Assembly (NCBI GenBank): GCA_021432605.1
Contig: MU271156.1
Location: 558,001-622,000 of the forward strand
Direction of reading: 5' to 3'
Origin: Coniochaeta sp. PMI_546
Taxonomy: Eukaryota > Ascomycota > Sordariomycetes > Coniochaetales > Coniochaetaceae
Length of the DNA: 64,000 nt
Made by a program: the position numbers and the translations under genes. The first letter of the stretch is position 1. Each line of letters opens with the position of its first letter. This document shows, piece after piece, positions 56,830 to 64,000 of the stretch. The notes under the pieces are model-generated. The model worked only from the letters and a program-made list of their open reading frames with translations, searched no databases and was not told the origin of the DNA.

Positions 56830-57649
56830 TGTCTGTGTTTCCTCTCTTTTATTTGCTCACTTGCAGCCGGATTGTAATGGAATCGAACTAGGAAAAAAGG
56901 GGATCATTCTGAGGCGCTGGGATTAATGAAGGTTCGGAAAAAGGACCAGGGACTGAAATGCATGGACCGAGCATTGCGATGGGAAATCGGGCATAATTTG
57001 CATATTGCTGGCTACTTCTGGCCAACGGGATTTCGCATTGCTTGGGCGACTGGATTTCTTCCAACGGACATTAGACTAATTAGACTGGAAATGCAGGAAG
57101 TTCTTATCTTACCCGTCGATCCGGCCCATAGGTCGATGGATGTAGCATCTCTGAGAGCATGGTCTCTGCATACTCCCTCGCGGCCTCGGGTTGACTTCCA
57201 GCAGCCGAAATCGTTCTCCTGGCTGTGGCGATGTGTCTCTGCAGACTTCACATACCACGTAACATCTTTCAAAACGGTTTCGCCAAGGCCATGCAAACCT
57301 AGCCTGCATGACTCCCTCGTATCGACCTGGTCCAAACCATCGCACTACAGATTCTCGCCTGGGTCCGAGGTTCTGGCAGAGGCCCGAGCTGTCATTTAAC
57401 AGGCAGAGGCCGCCACTCGCGGCGGCATGGTGGGCAGCTCAGCACTTATTGATGTGTCCAGCAACCAGGCTGGCAGGAGCAGACATTGAGGCCTACTCGC
57501 GCAGTACCTCTCAGCCGTGGCGGAGGTACGGCTGCAATCTGTCCGACCTCTTATTTCTCGCACCGTCGCAGTCTGAACTTGGTCTCATCCGAGCTCGCAG
57601 CCGTCCAAGACAGGCTCTCTCTTTGTGTCGTCGCAGGAACAGATGCGGT
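56830..57649. other. Convergent intergenic region
   Basis: 820 nt between converging 3' ends. The plus-strand frames here are domain-free and partly antisense to the small gene that follows. Nothing supported. Confidence 0.4.
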
Positions 57650-57986
57650 TCACTTCATCGGAGGGGACGGGCCGGGCGGATCCCTCGGAGTTCCGTTGAG
57701 TTGGTTCTTGACTTCGTCAATGAAGTGGCCCAGAAACGACGTCTTGTGCGGGTCCTCGGTGGCTTCTCCTGGGCGGAGAGGATCGTTCGGATCGCGGCCG
57801 TGGCGTAGGTCTTCTACTTTGCGGTGGACATGTCGCACGCCGCGGTGAAAGGTTGGGCTCCTGAGTAGCTGCTCAATCGGTTAGACGTAGCATTCGACGG
57901 GATGAGACGGAATAAATGCTGGGACGTACCACGTCGATTATGCGATCCTCAAAAGCGAGGAACACGCGCCAGAGCCACATTGACAT
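57650..57986 (-). CDS. Small mitochondrial Mrx7-like protein (MIOREX component), 91 aa
   Basis: Two exons (57986-57930 and 57868-57650) with a 61-nt intron (GTACGT ... TTGAGCAG) encode 91 aa. The core FEDRIIDVLLRSPTFHRGVR followed by HVHRKVEDLRHG and FLGHFIDEVKNQLNG matches the small conserved fungal protein family of yeast Mrx7, found with the mitochondrial expressosome (MIOREX). The hydrophobic/aromatic start MSMWLWRVFLAFED fits targeting to mitochondria. Only the acceptor at 57869 keeps the frame; the next AG, 9 nt on, would break it. The assignment rests on remembered family sequence, so the name is moderately sure, while the gene itself is well supported. Confidence 0.72.
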
Positions 57987-59301
57987 GGTTGTTTTCAAAT
58001 CGCTCACGATTTTTTACTGTCGCTCTTTCGGTGTTCGTCTGAAGCAAGCTGTCGCCAACCCAACAAGCCTCGAAAGGTAGACGAGAGATGCACGTTCGAA
58101 GGTCAAGGCCACGCCACCCCAAGGTTGCCTCGAAGCTTAGTCATCACGCCGCACCGGTCGGACCCGGGGATGCCGATTCTGTGACGCGACCATCTGCAAC
58201 GTCAATCGCGCTGCGACCCGTCCCTTTTCTGGACAGCCGTATGTTGGGTTGTACCATCTCTTGTGCTGAACTTCTCACCTGTGAATCCGCTTGTCGCCCA
58301 TGTCTACTGAGGTTTATGATCTTGGGCACTTTGAGTCAAGTCCTTCACAGCTTCATTCTGTCACAATGGGACCACTTGGGACATTCCGCATCTCGTGAAC
58401 ATTTGCCCTAGGTCTAGATCGCGGCAAGCATTTTGTTGTATTTCTCCGCAGCCTTCTTCTCGATCCCTCCATTGGCTTGCTTAGGCGACAAGAGCCATGG
58501 GAGCTAAAATGTCGGAGGATGGAGCCCCCCTGCCGAGCTTGACAGTCAGGCCTAATGGAAGTCCCCAATATCTCTGACTCGAGTTATCAAGGTCAATAAG
58601 CGTTCCTACCAGGTTCTCTCTTACTTTAAGATTCCTTACTTTGTACACTTGCCCCAGTGAGTAGGCATATCGCTCTCGGACACAGTCATCTCGCCCCCAA
58701 TGTAACCGGTCCTCGCTGCCGTTTCCCGCAATCTGGGTCGAAGCGGCCATAACTGGCAATTTACATCTGATGTCCACATCTTAGAGTGACTGGCCAGAGC
58801 TCGCTTGTCCGCTGCTCACCTTAGGTATCCTCTTGTCGAGCCAGAATCAAGGTCAAGCAGGTGGCCCGAATCAGCCGCTCCGGTTATTCTTGACCGGCCC
58901 TATAGCGGCACCACACGGCACGGCTGAGCTCCAATGGCCATCCACGGCCTGCTTCAACAGGCAAAAAAGAGCTCCCCTCGCGTTCGAATCTGGGTTTCAG
59001 AAGCTACAGGATGACAAGTATCAGCCTGGGCCCTGGACCCGGCATGCCAGCCTCCAGCACAATGGGGCAAGCCATCGGGGGATTATCCAACGGGATGCAT
59101 GTAGAGTTACGGAAAGAACAGATGCAAGCGGAACCCACACGTCCCTGATATTCCTCGTGCCGCACTGCATTGCATTACTGGTGCTGATATACCTACACCA
59201 CCAAAGGCCACGCGATTGCGCCGCATAGCTGGGCAGGCATATCGTCAAGGACCTCCATACTTCTTGCTCCGGCACGGCCATGTCGCGTCGTCGAGGACAC
59301 G
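57987..59301. other. Intergenic, no gene recognised
   Basis: 1.3 kb holding the divergent promoters of the Mrx7-like and NLR genes. Open frames here start at non-ATG codons or lack domains. Confidence 0.4.
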
Positions 59302-62300
59302 ATGAAGGTGTCGGCAAACGCTATCAAGTCTGTCGGCCTAACAGTACTCTACGACCCTGATGATCCCTCTGACGCTGTGGCAGAGTAAGTCGAACGTGTC
59401 CCCAAGCGCGTCACGAACCAAGTTCACCGCAGAGTACTGACCAGACGACGCGCCTTGACAGTGTCGTGTTAGTCCATGGGCTCGGCGGACATCCAGTCAG
59501 GTCCTGGAAATGGATTGGCAGACCCTCTCCTCCTCAGACACCCAAGTCCGCCAGATCAGGAACTGGCTCCTTCAAAAGGCTTCTGAGAAGGGATGTCGGC
59601 CTGCGACGGTCCAACTCAGAGCCACTGCTCGTCCTAGGCACGAAGCAGGATTCCTCGGGTCGAAGTCGAAATGTACTCAGGAAGAACTCCTTAAAATCAA
59701 CGTCAAGGTTAAGACTGGACACGAGCGTGGGTGACCTGGGAAAGAGCAAGGACACCGAAGTATACTGGCCCTTGGACCTTCTTCCGAGATCCTGCCCCAA
59801 CACACGGATATCAGTTTGGGGATACCATACACTGGTTTCTGATGGACAGCCACTCCGGCTTCAGAACGACGTGTTTGCTCATGCCAGAGAGCTCTTGCTG
59901 GATCTGGCCGACTCCCGCGAGGCTACGAACACCACCAATCGGCCGATTATCTTTATAGCCCACTCTACTGGGGGCATTCTCGTCAAAGAAGTAGGTATGC
60001 TTCCCACCACTTCAAGACGCGCGGCCTCAGCTAACGTTCTGGAGGTACTGCGCCTCTCTGAGGAGGAAGGTGACGGCCCTGTGAAGTCAATCCTTCTATC
60101 TACCTCGTCGATAATATTTCTTGGCTGCCCACATCGAGACAGTGAGCATGCCAGACTGGGTGATGCCATCAGGGGCATGGCAAGCATGACGCTTGGTGTC
60201 GATTCCAGAGATCCCGTCCTATGGGACCTCAGTGGCTCCGCCAGCCTCGAGCTAGAACTGGGACGCCAGGCTTTCATACGGATGTGGAATGATTACAACT
60301 TCAAAGTCAAGACTTTTCAAGAGTCCATGGTCGGCGCCGCCGAGTTCCTTGAGATCAGGGCCGAGGCCGCGGTCAGGCGGCAGTCCAGCTTTATCGGCAA
60401 CCCTAGGGAGTCGGCAGAGACGATCGCGGCGAGCCATGTCGACATGTGCAAGTTCAGCTCCGCAGAGGACAGCGGATACAGGTCACTGGCAAATACGCTC
60501 GCCAGGTACATCCGTGTCGAAGCAAACCACCGCCACACTATCACACAAAGAGAGCTCGAGTGCCTGGCCGCTTTAGCTCGACGACAGTTTGCCCTTCCCG
60601 AGACACATTCGCCTACCACATACCCGGGGACATGCCTTTGGCTTTACGACCTCCCTGAGTTCCAGGCTTGGCACCACAGGACTGACCGGAACAAGAACAA
60701 GGTCCTGTGGATCAAGGGCCAGTCTGGGTCGGGGAAATCGGTCCTCCTCCGATCTCTGCGGAGCAGAATAGAGAAGCAATGGGCGCCAGCTGGTGGGACT
60801 GTCATCTGGACCAAAGCCGGCGGCAGGGACCCGAACGCTGTCTTCTTCCCCGGGTCTTGCGGCCAGTATGTCGAAGCTGATCCTAGCGGCGTCTATCGCA
60901 GCTTGCTTGCGCAACTATTTCTCCAGGATGCCCATCTGCGGAAGGCACTGGTAGCCCTGTTCGAAAGACAGCGCGACTGCTCGCCTCGCGCACTTGACGA
61001 CGCCATGGTAGTCTCGTTCTTCGTAGACGACTACATCGACTCGCGCATCGAAACCCAAGCCCGCCGGACATTCATCTTCATCGACGTGTCCGACGACTGC
61101 GGGCCGTCCTACCTACGTGACTTGCTAGCCCACCTATCCCAGCTCGCACTGAACTCCGACTTCAGCATCTGCGTGGCAAGCGGCAACCCACTCGATATCG
61201 ACGAGGAAAACGCCATCGACGTGATTATGCAGCACCGCAACACGGACGACATCCTGCGCTACGTCAACATCACCCTGGTCGCGGAATGGGAGGAGCGCAA
61301 CCGCACCGTCGTGCGCATCGGCCAGAAGGCCGGCGGCGTCTTCCTCTGGGCCGAGATCGTAGTCAACATCCTCAACGCCGCCATCGGCGAGGGCGCCTCG
61401 CAGGACATGATCGAGTACACCCTGGAAGAGATGCCGGGCGACCTGCACGGGCTGTACGAGTGGATGCTCAACACGCTCAATGACCGCGAGAAGGGCGAGG
61501 CCCTCGTCCTCTTCCAGTGGGTCATCCTGGCCGCCGAACCGATGCGACTGAACGATCTCCTCGTCGCCGTCAGGCTGACGAAGACCTGGCCGCACGACGA
61601 GTTCAGACCGCACATGGCACTCGAGCAGGACCCGCCGTCCTCCATGCGAGAGCTGCGCAAGATCCGCAACTCGGAGGTGACGACCGACAACCCCCACCAG
61701 TTCAACCGCTGGATCCGCGCACGCTCCATCGGGCTGCTCGAGCTCCGCTCCTCCGAGAGCCACCACGACGGCGTGGTCAACGAACCATGGGGCCTGCAGC
61801 GCGTCCAGGCAACGCACGACTCGGTGCGGACCTTCTTCCTCTCGGGTCGGGGCTTCGCCTGTCTGACCCCAACCGCCCATCCATCCACCCCAACCTCCGA
61901 ATTCATAGACAGAGCCCACTACTCCCTCCTGCACGCCTGCCTAACCTACCTCAACATGCGGGACTTCGAGCCCCTAGCCTCCCACCCGCGCTCCCACCCG
62001 GTCAGCCCGGCCGAGACGAGCCGGCCCAACAACTCCAACCGGCAGCGCAACGTCCACGACCAGCGCAACCTCATCACCTCCTCCTACCCCTTCCTGCAGT
62101 ACGCCGTCCGCAACCTGCTCTTCCACATGCTCTGCCCGGCCCACTTCCGCCACTTCCTCCCCCAGGCCCGGCTGCTGCGTGCCCTGGCCGCGGACCGGTG
62201 CCGGCTGTGGAGGAGGTGGACCTCGCTCCTCGGCTGCGCCGACCCGGGGGCCGTGGTCGGGCTGCACGCCGACGGGCCGGCGGGGAGGCTGCTGAGTCCC

Positions 62301-62855
62301 GTCTTCGGCGCGCGGTTCAGGCTCGAGCGCGTCTTTCGGAAGCTGGGCAGGATGGCGGCTGCGGAGGTGGCGGCGGCCGGGGGCGGGGTGGTGAGTAGTC
62401 CCGGGCTGTCCGCTGTTCCGGCGTCGGCACAGACGCCCAGGTCTGCGGGGTCGGAGAAGACGGTCTGGGGCGGGAGTGTGACGTCTCCGCGGTCTGGGGG
62501 CGGAAGTAGTGTCAGGTCGCCGCGGTCGGATGACGGTAGGACCGTTCTGTCCCCTCGATCGGATCAAGGGAGCGCGACGTTTCCGTCGCGGCCGGAGAAG
62601 GGGAAGATGCCACTCTCGTCCTACTGGAATACGGAGAGGGCCGCGAGTGGCAAGGGGGCGGCGGCCGAGTGGCCTCTGAGTCCGGAGTCTGGTTATTCGA
62701 GTCATTACTCTAGCCAGGCTCTGTCCGGGTATTCGAGTGGTTATTCGAGTAGGAGGAGTCCGTTGAGGGTGGATACTTTCCAGAGTCTAGATGGCGGTGG
62801 TGGTGGACTGGGTACTAGAGTTGAGGTTGGGTATGGGACTGCTAGATCGGCCTGA
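59302..62855 (+). CDS. NLR-type protein: alpha/beta-hydrolase (SesB-like) effector + NACHT NTPase
   Basis: Exon 1 (59302-59384) joins exon 2 at 59462 through a 77-nt intron, giving VVLVHGLGGHPVRSW, the oxyanion-hole start of an alpha/beta-hydrolase. The nucleophile elbow is IAHSTGG (about Ser196), and FLGCPHRDSEHA is the usual later block. A further in-frame 54-nt intron at 59991-60044 is likely (GTAGGT ... CTAAC ... GGAG); removal joins GGILVKE to VLRLSEE as in relatives, giving about 1140 aa. The central NTPase has a Walker A GQSGSGKS (60717-60740) and a Walker B-like TFIFIDVSDD. No WD40, ankyrin or TPR repeats follow; the C-terminus is a helical region and a Ser/Gly/Arg-rich tail with repeated SPRSD-like units. 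Such proteins act in fungal non-self recognition and programmed death. Confidence 0.88.
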
Positions 62856-63208
62856 GAGGGGCGTGTTTGTATCTTGCTTGTATATTACATGTATGCTGTT
62901 GTATGGTGAGCTAGTGCATGCGTTCGGGCCGCGATGTTGATGTAATTTGATGATGGGAATTACACAGATAGAGTTCTAGCCGCCATGCACGACCACATCG
63001 CCAAGGGGCCCTGCTACGATAGTAGAGGTGACATGCATAGTCTAATGCGCCTACATCGATGAACAGCATGATGAAGGAATCATTCACGGCACTCACTCGC
63101 GGCACAAAGATGTTATAAGCGCACCACTATGATTCGTGGAAGCGGTCCCCAAAACCAGCTTGCGCTTGCTACTCTCCGTACTTTGCCAGGTACGATCGCC
63201 TCTTCACC

Positions 63209-63215
63209 GGCTAAA
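63209..63215 (+). promoter_or_regulatory. GGCTAAA (XlnR-type) motif, distal, upstream of GH51 gene
   Basis: An exact GGCTAAA lies 570 nt before the arabinofuranosidase start codon. It is the XlnR/Xyr1 consensus. Confidence 0.35.
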
Positions 63216-63618
63216 CGCTGGCTTCAGGAACACCCGTGATGGATGCAAGCGAAGGATTTATCCGTCAGATCTCAGGAGGGGAATTGGGCGATCGACCGCT
63301 GACGATGCGGGGAAGATGGGGAAGAGTTGGAGAAACAGAACTCCTCCGTGCAGAGGTGCCGGCGCGATGACACGGTAGGATTGGCGATATGGGAGCTTCA
63401 AGCGTTCCAATCAGATGCTGAGACGGATGGAGGACGGGTTGCCTCCATTACCGGCCATAGGGTAAGGTTGAGTATGTGACGCACTCTTTGTTCGTCTCGC
63501 ACTGTTGACCGTCCTATCCCAGGCTGTGCGGACCGAGGAGTAGACATCATCCATTCCCAATACGACTCTCTTCGGTCTCACTGTGGTCATTTCCGGGTTC
63601 TGGTCTGGCCTGAAGGAT

Positions 63619-63624
63619 GGCTAA
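63619..63624 (+). promoter_or_regulatory. GGCTAA (XlnR-type) motif, proximal, upstream of GH51 gene
   Basis: GGCTAA lies 161 nt before the start codon, matching the relaxed GGCTAR consensus. Confidence 0.4.
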
Positions 63625-63784
63625 TGTAGCAGTCGTTCATAGGACGACAGTGATCTGCTGCGAAGACCCTGGATGAAGGAACGACATTTAAAGACCACCA
63701 GTGTCTCCACGTTTGCCCAATATGTGGCCGTATACTCTACCTGGTCTGGGACAGACTGTCCGGGACTATCTGTCATAGTCCATC

Positions 63785-64000
63785 ATGAGGCACTTGGCCG
63801 CGGTTGCAACGGCCGTCTTGGCTGTAGCCTCGTCTTGCAATGCTGTCAACCTCGTCGTTAAGGCGAGCGGAGGAAATTCCTCTTCGCCGCTGATGTACGG
63901 GTTGATGCACGAGGTCAGTACATCAGTATTCGCTGACAACCCCTCAGTGCTGACGTCGACCTAAGGACATCAGCAACTCCGGTGACGGCGGCATCTACGC
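63785..64000 (+). CDS. GH51 alpha-L-arabinofuranosidase, N-terminal end (partial)
   Basis: Exon 1 (63785-63913) encodes a signal peptide (MRHLAAVATAVLAVASSCNA) and the start of the mature enzyme (VNLVVKASGG ... LMYGLMHE). A 52-nt intron (63914-63965, GTCAGT ... CTAAG) leads to DISNSGDGGIYA at the window edge. LMYGLMHE-DISNSGDGGIYA is the hallmark N-terminal block of fungal GH51 arabinofuranosidases. The catalytic glutamates lie beyond the window. The secreted enzyme releases arabinose from arabinoxylan and pectin side chains. XlnR-type motifs lie upstream. Confidence 0.88.

Larger units (their letters stand above)
62856..63784. other. Intergenic, upstream of the GH51 gene
   Basis: 930 nt. 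Apart from the two GGCTAA-type motifs and a TATA-like TTTAAAG near 63688, nothing is recognised. Confidence 0.45.

Noticed and set aside
58833-59228. Plus-strand 131-codon frame upstream of the NLR
   Set aside because: It begins at a TTG codon and has no domain; likely chance.
61134-62705. Minus-strand open frames opposite the NLR gene
   Set aside because: Low-complexity antisense of a GC-rich coding exon; the plus-strand NACHT motifs are clear.
1-64000. CRISPR arrays, rRNA genes, telomeric repeats
   Set aside because: None seen; the window is eukaryotic and carries no TTAGGG arrays or regularly spaced repeats.

Overview
The window comes from a filamentous ascomycete, probably a plant-associated member of the Pezizomycotina (Sordariomycete-like). 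The genes are small, with short GT-AG introns (mostly 46-100 nt) that carry CTRAY-type branch points. Families restricted to or typical of filamentous fungi are present: a CFEM/PTH11-type receptor, a HET-domain protein, an NLR with a NACHT domain, an AA9 lytic polysaccharide monooxygenase, a GH51 arabinofuranosidase, an S28 peptidase and Dal5-type permeases. No rRNA, tRNA, CRISPR array or intact mobile element was recognised by eye. All assignments come from reading the sequence; no database search was possible.

Layout. 0-9 kb: the 3' end of a DyP-type peroxidase, then an SDR oxidoreductase, a two-cupin quercetinase-like dioxygenase, a small uncertain gene, a Dal5-type transporter and a BSC6-like transporter, which together suggest an aromatic or flavonoid catabolic neighbourhood. 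10-25 kb: an uncharacterised 326-aa protein, a secreted Cys/Thr-rich protein, a large intronless Mug190-like lipid-transfer protein with SMP and C2 domains, a small secreted protein, a WSC/Mid2-like wall-sensor-type membrane protein and a second small secreted protein. 28-34 kb: an NmrA-like reductase, an AA9 LPMO with two GGCTAAA (XlnR-type) motifs upstream, and an S28 prolyl peptidase with a clear TATA box. 34-41 kb: a nine-exon CFEM/PTH11-like GPCR converging on an UNC93-like transporter, which is divergent from a TauD-type dioxygenase, then a low-complexity proline-rich protein. 41.8-47.6 kb: a HET-domain protein and the twelve-exon purine gene ADE4, including a 17-nt exon. 48.6-51.5 kb: a DUF3716 + zinc-finger-array + DEDDh-exonuclease gene that is split over successive reading frames. 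51.5-58 kb: a truncated methyltransferase, a long gene-poor stretch, a hexapeptide acetyltransferase with a C-terminal membrane anchor, and a 91-aa Mrx7-like mitochondrial protein. 59.3-64 kb: an NLR with an alpha/beta-hydrolase effector domain, and the start of a GH51 arabinofuranosidase with upstream GGCTAA motifs.

How the genes fit together. AA9, GH51, S28 and the secreted proteins suit growth on plant material. The cupin, SDR, DyP and transporter genes could process plant phenolics. The HET and NLR genes, about 15.5 kb apart, belong to fungal self/non-self recognition. ADE4, Mrx7 and Mug190 are housekeeping. The most unusual item is the zinc-finger/DEDDh exonuclease gene, whose three frame changes all go in the same direction.
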